From: Prosthecobacter sp. SYSU 5D2
GTDB lineage: Bacteria; Verrucomicrobiota; Verrucomicrobiia; Verrucomicrobiales; Verrucomicrobiaceae
Length of the DNA: 64,000 nt
Assembly: GCF_039655865.1 (NCBI RefSeq)
Contig: NZ_JBBYXL010000008.1
Span: 186,001 to 250,000, forward strand
Direction: 5' to 3'
Below, in pieces: positions 1 through 9,793 of the stretch. The first letter of the stretch is position 1, and the number at the start of each line of letters is the position of its first letter. The notes under the pieces are model-generated. The model saw only the letters and a list, made by a program, of their open reading frames with translations, had not been told where the DNA came from and did not search any database. Both the position numbers and the translations under genes were made by a program.

Positions 1-2
1 GG

Positions 3-302
3 CACCGCAACCAGCTCGACCAGGAACTGGACAAGGCCATCTCCGCCCTCATCGAGGCCGAGACCAGCTTTGAAAAAGGCATCCGTCGCGTCACCTCCCA
101 CCGCGCCGTGGAGAGCGCCCACCACCGCCAGGACCTGGACGAAGCTGGCGGTGAAGGCGAATACAGCGTCACCGGCCGCTTCTCCCAGTCCCTGTCCGGC
201 AAGGATGACCTCATCACCTGGACCCGTCGCGGCTTTGCCTTCACGCTGCCGCTCATGGTCACCGTCCTGATCGCCGTCATTCTGGCCAAGCTGATGTTTT
301 AG
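3..302 (+). CDS. Tail-anchored protein of unknown function, 3' part only
   Basis: The reading frame is open from the window edge to the TAG at 300-302, so only the last 99 residues are visible. They form a charged, probably helical segment (LDQELDKAISALIEAETSFE) followed by one hydrophobic C-terminal segment (FTLPLMVTVLIAVILAKLMF) that reaches the stop. This suggests a tail-anchored membrane protein whose bulk faces the cytoplasm. I do not recognise the family. The next gene starts 15 bp downstream and also ends in a single membrane helix, so the two may be co-transcribed partners. Confidence 0.7.
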   Translation, partial: HRNQLDQELDKAISALIEAETSFEKGIRRVTSHRAVESAHHRQDLDEAGGEGEYSVTGRFSQSLSGKDDLITWTRRGFAFTLPLMVTVLIAVILAKLMF

Positions 303-317
303 CACCCTCCCGTCCCT

Positions 318-689
318 ATGAACAAACGCGTCGCCTCCCGTCGTCCGAAAACCGTTCAAACCGCCGCCCAGGAGATCCAGCCTGCCCGGCTCAACCAGTT
401 GCGCAGCCGCTCCCGTAGCCTGCAGGAGGAGATCCATACCCTGGAGTGCGCCATCGTCGCCGCCCCCAGCGCCATGCGCCGCCGCCGCCTGGCCACCAAG
501 GACGTGCTACCCGCGCCCGAGCCTCTCTTTTCCAAAAAGTCCCTCCGCTCCCCCCAGCGCATCCCCCTGCACATGCGCAAGGCCGCCAGCCGCCGCCGCA
601 TGGCTCTCGTCATCGAGTTCGCCGTCGTCGTCGCCACCCTCGCCGCCGCCCTGGGCTGGATGAACCAGTGGTTCAACTGGTGGACGTGA
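318..689 (+). CDS. Small basic protein with C-terminal membrane helix
   Basis: This 123-aa protein has an Arg/Lys-rich N-terminal two thirds, with a possible short coiled coil around residues 25-45 (RLNQLRSRSRSLQEEIHTLE). It has one hydrophobic helix near the C-terminus (residues about 95-115) and ends in aromatic residues. It follows the preceding tail-anchored gene by 15 bp, with which it probably forms a transcription unit. I do not recognise the family. The regular high-GC codon use and an ATG at the expected spacing support a real gene. An overlapping frame on the opposite strand is Arg-rich and looks like a shadow. Confidence 0.6.
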   Translation: MNKRVASRRPKTVQTAAQEIQPARLNQLRSRSRSLQEEIHTLECAIVAAPSAMRRRRLATKDVLPAPEPLFSKKSLRSPQRIPLHMRKAASRRRMALVIEFAVVVATLAAALGWMNQWFNWWT

Positions 690-776
690 ATTGGGGCTAA
701 CTGATGAGGAATTGATTCGGGGTGAATGATTCCCCGTTGCCGCCGCGCCGTTGCTTTTCACAGTGGGCTTCCACCC

Positions 777-2417
777 ATGCCCACGCCCCCTTTTCATTAT
801 CAGGAACTGTTTGAACTCGGTCAGGATGACACTGAATACCGGCTGCTGACGAAGGACCACGTCAGCGTCAAGGAATTCAATGGCAAAGAGGTGCTTTGCG
901 TGGAGCCACAGGCGCTGACGCTGCTGGCCAGCCAGGCGTTTCATGACATCAATTTTTTCCTCCGGCCCAAGCACTTGAAACAGGTGGCCGCCATCCTGGA
1001 CGATCCGGAAGCCAGCGAGAATGACCGCATGGTGGCGCTGACTCTGTTGAAAAATGCGGATGTCTCCTCTGCCGGTCTCCTGCCCTTCTGCCAGGACACA
1101 GGCACCGCCATCATCATGGGGAAAAAGGGCCAGCAGGTCTGGACTGGCAGCAGCGATGAAGCCGCCCTGTCCAAAGGCGTGTATGAGGCCTACACCGAGA
1201 ACAATCTGCGCTATTCCCAGAATGCGGCGCTGGACATGTTCACGGAGAAGAATACCGGCACAAACCTGCCCGCCCAGTTCGACCTGTATGCGACGGAGGG
1301 TGAGGCGTATAAGTTCCTCTTCATCTCCAAAGGCGGCGGCTCGGCAAACAAGTCCTATCTCTACCAGGAGACTCGCGCGGTGCTGAATCCGAAGAGCATC
1401 GTCCCTTTCCTCACGGAGAAAATGCTATCCCTGGGCACAGCGGCCTGCCCACCGTATCACCTCAGTTTTGTCATCGGCGGCACCTCCGCCGAGGCGACGA
1501 TGAAGCATGTGAAACTGGCCTCCACCAAGTATTACGACAACCTCCCCACCACAGGCAACGAGCATGGCCGCGCCTTCCGTGATGTGGAGCTGGAAGCACA
1601 GATGCTGGAGGCAGCTCGCACCTGCGGCATCGGCGCGCAGTTTGGCGGCAAATACTTCGCCCTGGATGTCCGCGTCATCCGCCTGCCACGGCATGGGGCC
1701 TCCCTGCCCATCGGCATCGGCGTCTCCTGCTCGGCCGACCGCCAGGCCAAGGCCAAGATCACCCGCGACGGGGTCTTCATTGAAAAGCTGGAGATGAATC
1801 CGCTTCAATACATCCCGGAAGAGCTGCGGCACCGGAAGGATACAAACGCGGTGCGCATTGACCTAAACCAGCCCATGGCCGCCATCCGTGCCGAACTGAG
1901 CAAACACCCGGTCACCACCCGGCTTCTCCTCAACGGCCCCATTGTGGTGGCCCGTGACATTGCCCACGCCAAGCTGAAGGAGCGCCTGGATGCCGGTGAG
2001 CCGCTGCCCGAATACTTCAAGGAGCATCCGGTGTATTATGCCGGTCCTGCCAAGACCCCGGCAGGCATGCCCAGCGGCAGCTTCGGCCCGACGACGGCCG
2101 GTCGCATGGACAGCTACGTGGACCTGTTCCAGTCCCAGGGCGGCAGCATGGTGATGATCGCCAAAGGCAACCGCGGCCAGCAGGTCACGGATGCCTGTAA
2201 AAAACACGGCGGCTTTTACCTGGGCAGCATTGGCGGCCCGGCGGCCATCCTGGCCAAGGAGAACATCAAAAAGGTCGAGGTGGTGGAATTCCCTGAATTG
2301 GGCATGGAGGCCATCTGGAAAATTGAAGTGCAGGACTTCCCGGCCTTCATTTTGGTGGATGACAAGGGAACAGACTTTTTCCAGAGCGTCGGCACCGGCT
2401 GCACGGTTCACCATTGA
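777..2417 (+). CDS. fumA: Class I fumarate hydratase (4Fe-4S, single chain)
   Basis: Catalyses reversible hydration of fumarate to malate in the TCA cycle. The 546-aa product has nearly the length of E. coli FumA (548 aa) and its known layout. The three cluster-ligand cysteines fall at C105 (CQDTGTA), C224 (AACPPYH) and C318 (VSCSADR), the same positions as in FumA. Other conserved stretches are [25 protein letters not shown] and TTAGRMDSY. The frame is open upstream to 726, but family alignment ([20 protein letters not shown]) supports the ATG at 777; no clear Shine-Dalgarno precedes it. The enzyme is expected to be cytoplasmic and oxygen-sensitive. The call is very secure at family level; fumA versus fumB is only a naming choice. 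Confidence 0.95.
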   Translation: MPTPPFHYQELFELGQDDTEYRLLTKDHVSVKEFNGKEVLCVEPQALTLLASQAFHDINFFLRPKHLKQVAAILDDPEASENDRMVALTLLKNADVSSAGLLPFCQDTGTAIIMGKKGQQVWTGSSDEAALSKGVYEAYTENNLRYSQNAALDMFTEKNTGTNLPAQFDLYATEGEAYKFLFISKGGGSANKSYLYQETRAVLNPKSIVPFLTEKMLSLGTAACPPYHLSFVIGGTSAEATMKHVKLASTKYYDNLPTTGNEHGRAFRDVELEAQMLEAARTCGIGAQFGGKYFALDVRVIRLPRHGASLPIGIGVSCSADRQAKAKITRDGVFIEKLEMNPLQYIPEELRHRKDTNAVRIDLNQPMAAIRAELSKHPVTTRLLLNGPIVVARDIAHAKLKERLDAGEPLPEYFKEHPVYYAGPAKTPAGMPSGSFGPTTAGRMDSYVDLFQSQGGSMVMIAKGNRGQQVTDACKKHGGFYLGSIGGPAAILAKENIKKVEVVEFPELGMEAIWKIEVQDFPAFILVDDKGTDFFQSVGTGCTVHH

Positions 2418-2438
2418 TTGAATGACCGATTGCAGATC

Positions 2439-2462
2439 CAGGGCTGCGATTTGGTAGCCCTG
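2439..2462 (+). terminator. Possible terminator after fumarase
   Basis: A 7-bp perfect stem, CAGGGCT (2439-2445) with AGCCCTG (2456-2462), encloses a 10-nt loop and begins 21 bp after the fumarase stop. The downstream sequence is only moderately T-rich, so this may be a stabilising 3' hairpin rather than an intrinsic terminator. Confidence 0.35.
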
Positions 2463-2651
2463 GGCGTGTCACTACATTTTGTTCCTTTTCTGATTGGATT
2501 GATCCAGTGCTTCTGCACTGCCTTCTCTTCGGATGTGGAAGAGATAGGAGTAAACTGCCTTTGGGCTCAGGACCTCAGATTCTGTAACAAAGACAAGACT
2601 CATGTCCCCGCCTGAGCGGCACGAGTCTCAACCCTAGCCAGGCGCACCCAC

Positions 2652-2679
2652 AAAAAACGGAGCCGGGTGGCCGGCTCCG
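2652..2679 (-). terminator. Intrinsic terminator for the small metal-binding protein gene
   Basis: Read on the minus strand, a perfect 9-bp GC-rich stem (2671-2679 with 2658-2666) closes a 4-nt loop and is followed at once by six T residues (2652-2657). It lies about 40 bp beyond the stop of the minus-strand gene at 2718-2924 and matches the classical Rho-independent pattern. Confidence 0.8.
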
Positions 2680-2717
2680 CTGGGGGAAATTGGGAATAAG
2701 GATTTCCCGAGGCTCAA

Positions 2718-2924
2718 TTACTTCTTGATATACTTCTCAGGGTCGGCCTTGAATTTGCCAAGGCAGCCTTTGCAGCAGAAGGCGTATTCTTTGCCACCGT
2801 GCTTGGCGGTCAGCTCAGCCTTCACAGGCTTGCCTTCTTTCACCGGGCATTCGGTATTGACGGGAGCGGCGGCAGCGAAGCTGGCCATGGCGCTCAGGGC
2901 GAGGATGGAGAACAGAGTTTTCAT
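2718..2924 (-). CDS. Small secreted heavy-metal-binding (YHS/TRASH-like) protein
   Basis: The product has 68 aa starting at MKTLFSILAL; the frame extends upstream to 2984, but this ATG gives a proper signal peptide (hydrophobic to about residue 20, AAA before PVN). The mature part is about 48 residues. It carries a cysteine in NTECPVKEGK and a CCKGC motif followed by LGKFKADPEKYIKK, the pattern of YHS/TRASH metal-binding modules. A periplasmic metal-binding or chaperone role is likely, but the metal cannot be read from sequence. It is monocistronic, with its own terminator, and convergent with fumarase. Confidence 0.75.
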   Translation of the reverse strand: MKTLFSILALSAMASFAAAAPVNTECPVKEGKPVKAELTAKHGGKEYAFCCKGCLGKFKADPEKYIKK

Positions 2925-3073
2925 GAATGAGGTTATGCTAGTTATCGTGACGATGCCATGCCTGACGGCAGGACACTGCAACAACGTACGAACGCGGGCA
3001 TTTCTTTGTCTTACTTAATTTTTCTCGATCCGATGGACAAAACCGCTCTCCCTGGCAAGGAAAGGGCTGCCAC

Positions 3074-5233
3074 GTGACCGAACCCGACTCCATCGCCAGC
3101 TCCACGCCCATCCACGACGCCCGCGAGGCGTTGCGGAAGTATTTTGGCTTTCGCGAGTTTCTGGACGGGCAGGAAACGGTGATGGCGAATGTGCTGAGCG
3201 GGCGGGACACGCTGGTCATCATGCCCACGGGCGGCGGCAAATCCCTGTGCTACCAGCTCCCGGCCATGGTGATGGAGGGGGTGACGCTCGTCGTCAGCCC
3301 GCTCATCGCGCTGATGAAGGACCAGGTGGATGCGCTGGAGCGGCGCGGCATCCCGGCCACAGTCATCAACAGCACGCTGTCGCTGGCGGAGCAGCAGGAG
3401 CGCATCGCGGCGCTGCGGCGGGGGGAGTACCGGCTGGTCTATGTGGCGCCGGAGCGCTTCCGCAGCCGCCTGTTCCTGAGCGCGATGCAGCAGGTGGAGA
3501 TCGCCCTGTTTGCGGTGGATGAGGCGCACTGCCTGTCGCAGTGGGGGCATGATTTCCGCCCGGATTACTTTCGGTTAGGCGAGGCGCTGACCGCCCTGGG
3601 CCGTCCGCAGGTGGTGGCCCTCACCGCCACGGCCACGCCGGAGGTGCGGGAGGACATCGCCCGCGTACTGGACCTGCGGGACCCGTTCATTACCATCCAG
3701 GGTTTTGAGCGGCCCAACCTGAGCCTGCACATCACCCACACGAAGAAGGGCGATGATAAGTACACGCGGCTGAAAAAGATCGTCGAGGACTATAAAAAGG
3801 GCATCATTTACTGCTCCACCCGCAAGCGCGTGGAGGAGGTGGGCGATGCCCTGCGCGAATTCGGCATCCGCGCCATCCAGTATCACGGCGGCCTGGATGA
3901 CAAGGAGCGGGAGGACCGGCAGAACAAGTTCATCTCCAAAAAGTACGACATCGCCGTGGCCACGAATGCCTTTGGCATGGGCATTGACCGGTCGGATGTG
4001 CGCTTTGTCATCCACTATGACATTCCCGGCAGCGTGGAGGCCTATTATCAGGAGGCGGGCCGAGCCGGGCGCGATGGCGAGCCGTCCCACTGCGAGCTGT
4101 TTTTTAACTTTGCCGATACCAAGACGCAGGACTTTTTCATTGATGGGAACAACCCCACCATCGAGACCATCCAGAGCATCTACCAGGCCCTGCTGAATGC
4201 CGCCAATGAGCAGCATGAGGTGGAGCTGAGCATCGATGACCTGACGGACCGCGCCGGGCTGAAGAACAGCATGGCCGTGGGCTCCGCGCTCAGCCATCTG
4301 GGCCGCGCGGGCTACATCGAGCGCTACGACATCCCTGGCAAGCGCATCCGCGGCACCCGGCTCCTGCAGCCGCAGGTGCTGACGCGCAGCCTGAAATTTG
4401 ACGTCACCGCGCTGCGTGAAAAGGAGCGCCGAGATCGCTCCAAGCTGAAGGCCATGGTGGACCTCTGCTATGACGAGCACCGCTGCCGCCAGGAGCAGAT
4501 TTTGGCCTACTTTGGCGAGACGGAAAGCCAGCCCTGCGGCACCTGCGATGTGTGCCGACGCAGCGGGGTGCAGGTGGCCAGGGAAGGGGATGCGGCGGAG
4601 GTGACGCTGCTGCGCCAGGCGCTGAGCGGCATCGCCCGTATGTCCACGCGCCGGGCGGATGGCACTTGGGAGGGCCGCTTTGGCAAAGGCCGCATCATCC
4701 AGATGCTGGTGGGCAGCAAGTCCAAGGAGATCGTGGATGCCGGACTGGACCAGCTCAGCACCTACGGCCTGCTGAAGCACATCGGCACGCATGGGCTGCA
4801 CCCGCTGTTTGCGGAGATGGAGCGGCAAGGCCTCATCGAAACCAGCACGGGTGACTACCCAATGGTCACCCTGACGGTGAAAGGTGCGGACGTTATGAAA
4901 CGCGGAGCCAATGTCCGCATGATGTGGCCCGCCACCGCGCCAAAATCCAGCACGCCGCTGAAGCCCGGCACGAAGCTCACCCCGGCGGAGATCTCCACCC
5001 GCGAGCTCGGGTTTGACGACGCGCTTTTTGAAAAACTGAAGCGCCACCGCAATGTCCTGGCCATGGCCGAAGGCGTGCCGCCGTACGTCATCTTCAGCAA
5101 TCAGACCCTCGAGTTCCTGACCCGCCTGAAGCCCACCAGCATTGAGGCCGGATTAAAGATCCGCGGTGTCGGCGACAAGAAAGCCCAGACCTACCTGCCG
5201 GAGTTCATCCAGGTCATCAAAAAGCACGGCTGA
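3074..5233 (+). CDS. recQ: ATP-dependent DNA helicase RecQ
   Basis: A 3'-5' superfamily 2 helicase for recombination and replication-fork repair. Over 719 aa it has Walker A PTGGGKS (residues 51-57), DEAH box (149-152) followed by [13 protein letters not shown], and helicase motifs [17 protein letters not shown] and [11 protein letters not shown] zinc site (CRQEQIL then CGTCDVC) and RQC winged helix follow, and the C-terminus is a clear HRDC domain ([10 protein letters not shown] to the end). It is about 110 residues longer than E. coli RecQ, mostly between RQC and HRDC. The start is GTG at 3074, preceded by a purine-rich stretch (AAGGAAAGGG). Confidence 0.96.
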   Translation: MTEPDSIASSTPIHDAREALRKYFGFREFLDGQETVMANVLSGRDTLVIMPTGGGKSLCYQLPAMVMEGVTLVVSPLIALMKDQVDALERRGIPATVINSTLSLAEQQERIAALRRGEYRLVYVAPERFRSRLFLSAMQQVEIALFAVDEAHCLSQWGHDFRPDYFRLGEALTALGRPQVVALTATATPEVREDIARVLDLRDPFITIQGFERPNLSLHITHTKKGDDKYTRLKKIVEDYKKGIIYCSTRKRVEEVGDALREFGIRAIQYHGGLDDKEREDRQNKFISKKYDIAVATNAFGMGIDRSDVRFVIHYDIPGSVEAYYQEAGRAGRDGEPSHCELFFNFADTKTQDFFIDGNNPTIETIQSIYQALLNAANEQHEVELSIDDLTDRAGLKNSMAVGSALSHLGRAGYIERYDIPGKRIRGTRLLQPQVLTRSLKFDVTALREKERRDRSKLKAMVDLCYDEHRCRQEQILAYFGETESQPCGTCDVCRRSGVQVAREGDAAEVTLLRQALSGIARMSTRRADGTWEGRFGKGRIIQMLVGSKSKEIVDAGLDQLSTYGLLKHIGTHGLHPLFAEMERQGLIETSTGDYPMVTLTVKGADVMKRGANVRMMWPATAPKSSTPLKPGTKLTPAEISTRELGFDDALFEKLKRHRNVLAMAEGVPPYVIFSNQTLEFLTRLKPTSIEAGLKIRGVGDKKAQTYLPEFIQVIKKHG

Positions 5234-5307
5234 GAAGGAAGGCAGCCTTGCGCGGCAGAGAATCGGCGGGAGGATGGAGGAGCAACTGACCCTTTGACCT
5301 TTTCCCA

Positions 5308-6150
5308 ATGAACCTGCGCTTCCCTTTCCTTTTGTCCGTCCTTTTGACCACCTGCGCCCTGGAGGCCGAGATGCCGGAGGCGCTGCCGCTTTGGGAAAAA
5401 GGGGCACCGGGATCGGAGGGGAGGATGGCGGAGGCGGAGCGGACGGAGGGGAAGAATGTGGTGAATGTCCACAGCCCGTCCATCACGCCTTTTATTCCGG
5501 CCAAGGACGGCACGGGCGTGGCGGTGATCATTGCGCCGGGCGGCGGGCATTCGAAGCTGTGCCTGGGGCATGAAGGGTATGCGCTGGCGGAGTGGTTCCA
5601 GGCGCGCGGCATCGCGGCCTTTGTGCTGAAGTACCGGCTGGCCCGCGAAAAGGGCAGCACCTATACCATCCAGGACCACGCGATGGCGGACATGCGCCGG
5701 GCCATCCGTACGGTGCGGACGCGGGCCAAGGACTGGGGAATCAATCCAGAGCGCATCGGCGTGCTGGGCTTTTCCGCAGGCGGCGAGCTGGCAGCGTTTG
5801 CGGCGATGAAGAATGATCCGGGCAATGCCGAAGCGACGGAGGTCATCGAGCAGGCCAGCAGCCGGCCGGATTTCCAGGCGCTGATTTATCCGGGCACCTC
5901 CGGCCTGTTCTCAGCGGAAAAGGGCATGCCGCCGCTGTTCATCGCCTGTGGTTACGGCGACCGCCCGGACATCGCCGAAGGCATGGCCACGCTGTATCTG
6001 AAATACAAGGCTGCCGGAGTGAAGGCGGAGCTGCACATTTACAGCAATGCCGGCCATGGCTTCGGCTACAAACCCGATTCGACCACCGCCGCCGGCCGCT
6101 GGCCGGAAAGGTTCACGGAATGGCTGCAGGACAGCGGGCTGCTGAAGTGA
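5308..6150 (+). CDS. Secreted alpha/beta hydrolase (acetyl-xylan-esterase-like)
   Basis: A 280-aa hydrolase with an N-terminal signal peptide (MNLRFPFLLSVLLTTCALEA); the Cys near the cleavage region could make it a lipoprotein. The oxyanion loop is IIAPGGGHSKL, the nucleophile elbow GFSAGGE, a likely Asp lies in ACGYGDRPDIAEG, and the His in SNAGHGFGYKP. This is the arrangement of the BD-FAE/esterase-lipase family, often active on acetylated polysaccharides. It lies 74 bp after recQ and upstream of the DUF1501 pair. A carbohydrate-esterase role is inference from family and context. Confidence 0.85.
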   Translation: MNLRFPFLLSVLLTTCALEAEMPEALPLWEKGAPGSEGRMAEAERTEGKNVVNVHSPSITPFIPAKDGTGVAVIIAPGGGHSKLCLGHEGYALAEWFQARGIAAFVLKYRLAREKGSTYTIQDHAMADMRRAIRTVRTRAKDWGINPERIGVLGFSAGGELAAFAAMKNDPGNAEATEVIEQASSRPDFQALIYPGTSGLFSAEKGMPPLFIACGYGDRPDIAEGMATLYLKYKAAGVKAELHIYSNAGHGFGYKPDSTTAAGRWPERFTEWLQDSGLLK

Positions 6151-6196
6151 GGGGGCAACGTCTTGACATTCGGGGATCTGACATCACTTTTTTTGC

Positions 6197-6346
6197 ATGG
6201 AAACCGAAGCTGATACGCCGCCGAAAATCCAGGCCAAGCTGGATGAAGCTGCCCATGGTACCTTTATGGAAGGCAGCCGCGCTTCCATCGAACTCATCAT
6301 CGCCCGCAGCGGAGGCGAGACCTCGACGAACGCCTCTGAAAAATAG
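6197..6346 (+). CDS. Possible 49-aa small protein
   Basis: An ATG at 6197 opens a 49-codon frame ending with TAG at 6344-6346 (starts METEADTPPKIQAKLDEAAH, ends in STNASEK). The product is hydrophilic and acidic with no recognised family. A perfect TTGACA lies at 6163-6168, but I see no good -10 hexamer at the right distance. It fills the gap between the esterase and DUF1501 genes. Codon choice resembles the neighbours. No homology was available, so confidence is low. Confidence 0.4.
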   Translation: METEADTPPKIQAKLDEAAHGTFMEGSRASIELIIARSGGETSTNASEK

Positions 6347-6396
6347 GTTTCCCTATTGTCTCAACTTTGGTTAGAACCTCTTTGCTGGCGGCGTCT

Positions 6397-7818
6397 ATGT
6401 CCGCAGCAGAGATGAGCGCTGATTTCCATCCAGTACTGTCGCGACGCCGGTTCATCGGCGGGGCGGGCGTGGGCTTGTCCAGCGTCGCGTTTTCGCATCT
6501 GCTGGGAGCGGAGGCGATGGGCGCGAGCACGGGCGGGCAGCGGTCGCATTTTCCGGCGAAGGCGAAGCGGGTGATCTGGCTGTTCATGCACGGCGGGCCC
6601 AGCCATGTGGATTTGTTTGATCCCAAGCCGGAGCTGATCCGCCATGCGGGCAGGCCGCTGCCGGAGAGTTTTGGCCCGGTGGAGACGCGGCGGAAGGTGG
6701 CGCAAAATCCGCTGCTGGGGCCGGTGAAACCGTTCCGGCCACGCGGGAGGAGCGGCATCGAGATCAGCGATTTCCTGCCGCACATGGCGGAGCTGGCGGA
6801 TGAGATGTGTGTGATCCGAAGCTGCCACGGGGACAGCGTGAACCATCCGCAGAGCGTGTACCAGATGAATACGGGCTCCATCCTGATGGGCAAGCCGAGC
6901 CTGGGGAGCTGGGTGGCGTATGGCCTGGGGTCGGACAATCAGAACATGCCGTCCTTTGTGGTGATGCCGGATCCTGGCGGCGGGCTCAAGGGCGGGCCGC
7001 CGGCGTGGGGCAACGGCTTCCTTCCGGCCACGTATCAGGGCACAACGATGCGGCCAGGTGAGAACCCGATTTTGCATCTGAACCCGGCCCATGACCGCAG
7101 CCCGGCCCGGCAGCGGGCGACGCTGGACCTGGTGAACCGCTTCAATGCCCTGCACCAGGAACGGCGCGGGGAGGACACGCATCTGGATGCGCGCATCCGC
7201 TCTTATGAACTGGCTTTCCGGATGCAAACAGCGGCCCCGGATACAGTGGACCTGTCCCAGGAATCCGAGGCGACGAAAAACCTCTACGGCCTGGACCAGC
7301 CCGTGACGCGGGAGTTTGGCACACGCTGCCTGCTGGCGCGGCGGATGATCGAGCGCGGCGTGCGATTTGTGCAGCTTTATTCCGGCGATACCAATGGCTG
7401 GGATGCGCATGAGGACGTGCTGAAAAATCACACCGACTACGCCGCCCGGACCGACAAACCGGTGGCCGGCCTGATCCGCGATCTCAAGCAGCGCGGCCTG
7501 CTGGAGGACACGCTGGTCATTTGGGGCGGCGAGTTTGGCCGCATGCCGATGAGCGAAAAAGGCGTGGGCCGCGACCACAATCCGTGGGGTTACTCGACCG
7601 TGCTTTTTGGTGCCGGTGTGAAGCATGGCCATGTGCACGGAGCCACGGATGACATCGGCCTGCGGGCGGTGCATGACAAGGTGCATGTGCATGACCTGCA
7701 TGCCACGATTTTGCATCTCCTGGGCATGGATCACGAAAGCCTGACCTACCGCCACAATGGCCGTGACGAGCGGCTGACGGATGTGGCCGGTCATGTGGTG
7801 AAAGGCATCCTTACCTGA
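6397..7818 (+). CDS. DUF1501 family secreted protein (sulfatase-like fold)
   Basis: The start ATG at 6397 was chosen over a TTG at 6367; another ATG at 6412 is possible. The N-terminus has a twin-arginine-like signal (LSRRRFIGGAGVGLSS). The body has the DUF1501 landmarks: VIWLFMHGGPSHVDLFDPKP near the start, DNQNMPSFVV, the RCLLARRMIERGVRFVQLY block, and WGGEFGRMP with GRDHNPWGYS near the end. DUF1501 proteins are related to the alkaline phosphatase/sulfatase superfamily, are abundant in Planctomycetes and Verrucomicrobia, and typically pair with DUF1549/DUF1553 genes. The next gene is exactly such a partner, 5 bp downstream. The substrate is unknown. Confidence 0.93.
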   Translation: MSAAEMSADFHPVLSRRRFIGGAGVGLSSVAFSHLLGAEAMGASTGGQRSHFPAKAKRVIWLFMHGGPSHVDLFDPKPELIRHAGRPLPESFGPVETRRKVAQNPLLGPVKPFRPRGRSGIEISDFLPHMAELADEMCVIRSCHGDSVNHPQSVYQMNTGSILMGKPSLGSWVAYGLGSDNQNMPSFVVMPDPGGGLKGGPPAWGNGFLPATYQGTTMRPGENPILHLNPAHDRSPARQRATLDLVNRFNALHQERRGEDTHLDARIRSYELAFRMQTAAPDTVDLSQESEATKNLYGLDQPVTREFGTRCLLARRMIERGVRFVQLYSGDTNGWDAHEDVLKNHTDYAARTDKPVAGLIRDLKQRGLLEDTLVIWGGEFGRMPMSEKGVGRDHNPWGYSTVLFGAGVKHGHVHGATDDIGLRAVHDKVHVHDLHATILHLLGMDHESLTYRHNGRDERLTDVAGHVVKGILT

Positions 7819-7823
7819 CCGTG

Positions 7824-9647
7824 ATGAAGGCGCTCCACTGGCTTTCGTTGTTATGCCTGGCGGTCACGTCCGCACAGGGCCGCGCCATCCGGGCTTCCAG
7901 TGATCCGGTCAAGGATGAGCCGCCCATCGCGGAGAAGGACCGGCAGCACTGGGCCTTCAAACCGCTGTCGGATGCGCCTAACCAAAAGAATGATCAGGCA
8001 GGCCAAAATCTGGATGCGCTGATCCGGGCGCGGCTGGCAGCGGCGGGGCTGAAACCATCGCCCCAAGCGGATGCGGCGACGCTGATCCGCAGGATCACCT
8101 TTGACCTCATCGGCCTGCCGCCTGCGCCTGAGGAGGTGGCGGTGTTTGAGGTGGAATTTAAAACCGCGCCTGCCGCAGCATTGAATGCCCTGGTGGACCG
8201 GCTGCTGGCCAGTCCGCGCTATGGCGAGCACTGGGCGCAGTGGTGGCTGGACATCGCCCGCTTTGCGGAAACGGACGGCTTTGAGCATGACCGCGAGCGC
8301 AACCGCGCGTGGCAGTACCGGGACTGGGTCATCGCCGCGCTGAACCAGGACCAGCCGTTCGATGACTTCGTGCGCCAGCAGATCGCCGGGGACCTGCTGC
8401 CGGAGGGGGAGGTGGCGGCCACAGGCTTTCTGTTTTCCGGCCCGGACATGCCAGATCTGAACAACCAGGACGAACGCCGCCACGTGGTGCTGAACGAGAT
8501 CACCAGCACGGTGGGGTCCGCCTTTCTTGGCCTAACCATCGGTTGCGCACAGTGCCATGATCATGCGTATGATCCGGTGAGCCAGGCGGACTTTTACCGG
8601 CTGCGCGCCTTTTTTAACCAGGCGGTCGTGCCCAAATCCGACCGGCAGCTTGGGCCGTCGGTGCGTGAATTTACGGAGGGCGTGCCTGCCAGCGTGGTCT
8701 ATGTGCGCGGAGACTTCCGGCGGCCTGGGCCGGAGATCCGGCCGGGCTTTCCACGCATCGGCGGCGGCCTGGAGATGACGGCGGCGGACCGCACCGGACT
8801 GGCCCGGTGGATCACCCGCGCGGACAACGGGCTCTTTCTGCGGGCCACGGTGAACCGCCTCTGGCAGCAGCACTTTGGCCGCCCCATTGCTCCCACGCCG
8901 GGCGACCTGGGGCTGCAAAGCGAAGAGCCCACGCACCCGGAGCTGCTGGACTGGCTGGCCGCCGAGCTGCCGCGTCAGGGCTGGAGTTTAAAGCGGCTGC
9001 ACAAGCTCATCCTCATGTCCGATACCTATCAGCAGGCCACGCAGCCACCCGGCATGGACGCGGCGGCGGTGGACCTGTATGCTGCCATGCCGCGCCGGCG
9101 TGTGAGCGGGGAGGTGCTGCGGGATGCGATGCTCAGCGTAACCGGCCAGCTTCATTTCAAAGCGGGCGGCCCGGGTGTGCACCTGCCGCTGCCACGGGAG
9201 GTCAGCGGCACGCTGCTGAAAAAGCAGGCCCCGGTGGTTTCGGCGGCGTCCGAGCAGCGCCGCCGCAGCATCTACGTCTTCGCCCGGCGCAATGCGCGGC
9301 AGCCCATTTTTGAGCTGTTCGACCGTCCGGATGCGCTGGCCAGCTGCTCACGCCGCCAGCAGTCCACCACGGCTCCGCAGGCCCTGCTGCTGATGAATTC
9401 CGAGTTCAGTCTGGAGATGGCCGCCACCCTGGCGCGTCAGGCCGTGGCAAAACACGGCTCCGATGCCGCAGCGATCCTCACCTGGGTGACGGAGAGGTGC
9501 TTTTCACGGAAGCCGAGGGATGTGGAGGTGGCCCTGGGCCAGGATTTCATCCGCGAACAAACGATGCTGACCGGCAGCTTTGAGGCGGCGGTGGCGGACT
9601 ACTGCCTGGCGGTGATGAATGCGAATGAGTTTGTGTATGTGGATTGA
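7824..9647 (+). CDS. DUF1549 + DUF1553 (PSCyt2/PSD1) secreted protein
   Basis: A 607-aa protein from ATG 7824 (an in-frame GTG precedes it directly) with a signal peptide to about residue 20. The DUF1549 part shows ITFDLIGLPPAPEEV, DRLLASPRYGEHWAQWWLD and the double-Cys motif CAQCHDHAYDP. The DUF1553 part shows ATVNRLWQQHFGRPI, LHKLILMSDTYQQ, RRVSGEVLRDAML and NARQPIFELFDRPDALASCS, ending with NANEFVYVD. No N-terminal PSCyt1 cytochrome domain is present, so this is a shorter member than many planctomycete copies. It is translated with the DUF1501 gene (5-bp gap). Function is unknown; a role in complex carbohydrate use is often proposed. Confidence 0.93.
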   Translation: MKALHWLSLLCLAVTSAQGRAIRASSDPVKDEPPIAEKDRQHWAFKPLSDAPNQKNDQAGQNLDALIRARLAAAGLKPSPQADAATLIRRITFDLIGLPPAPEEVAVFEVEFKTAPAAALNALVDRLLASPRYGEHWAQWWLDIARFAETDGFEHDRERNRAWQYRDWVIAALNQDQPFDDFVRQQIAGDLLPEGEVAATGFLFSGPDMPDLNNQDERRHVVLNEITSTVGSAFLGLTIGCAQCHDHAYDPVSQADFYRLRAFFNQAVVPKSDRQLGPSVREFTEGVPASVVYVRGDFRRPGPEIRPGFPRIGGGLEMTAADRTGLARWITRADNGLFLRATVNRLWQQHFGRPIAPTPGDLGLQSEEPTHPELLDWLAAELPRQGWSLKRLHKLILMSDTYQQATQPPGMDAAAVDLYAAMPRRRVSGEVLRDAMLSVTGQLHFKAGGPGVHLPLPREVSGTLLKKQAPVVSAASEQRRRSIYVFARRNARQPIFELFDRPDALASCSRRQQSTTAPQALLLMNSEFSLEMAATLARQAVAKHGSDAAAILTWVTERCFSRKPRDVEVALGQDFIREQTMLTGSFEAAVADYCLAVMNANEFVYVD

Positions 9648-9793
9648 AGGGGGGTGAGTGAGGGTGGGATTTCGACCCGTTCGCCAGCCCTGCCGGCTCA
9701 GGAGCTGGGCATGAGCACGGAGCGGGGAGAGATGAAGGTCTTGAACCAGGTTTTGATGAAGAGGCAGGAGTGCTTACCCAACTGGACCCGGGG

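Noticed and set aside
2418-2615. 65-aa plus-strand ORF after the fumarase
   Set aside because: It starts directly after the stop, crosses the candidate terminator hairpin and has no coding-like codon use.
3575-5047. 490-aa minus-strand ORF
   Set aside because: Antisense shadow of recQ, a common effect of high GC.
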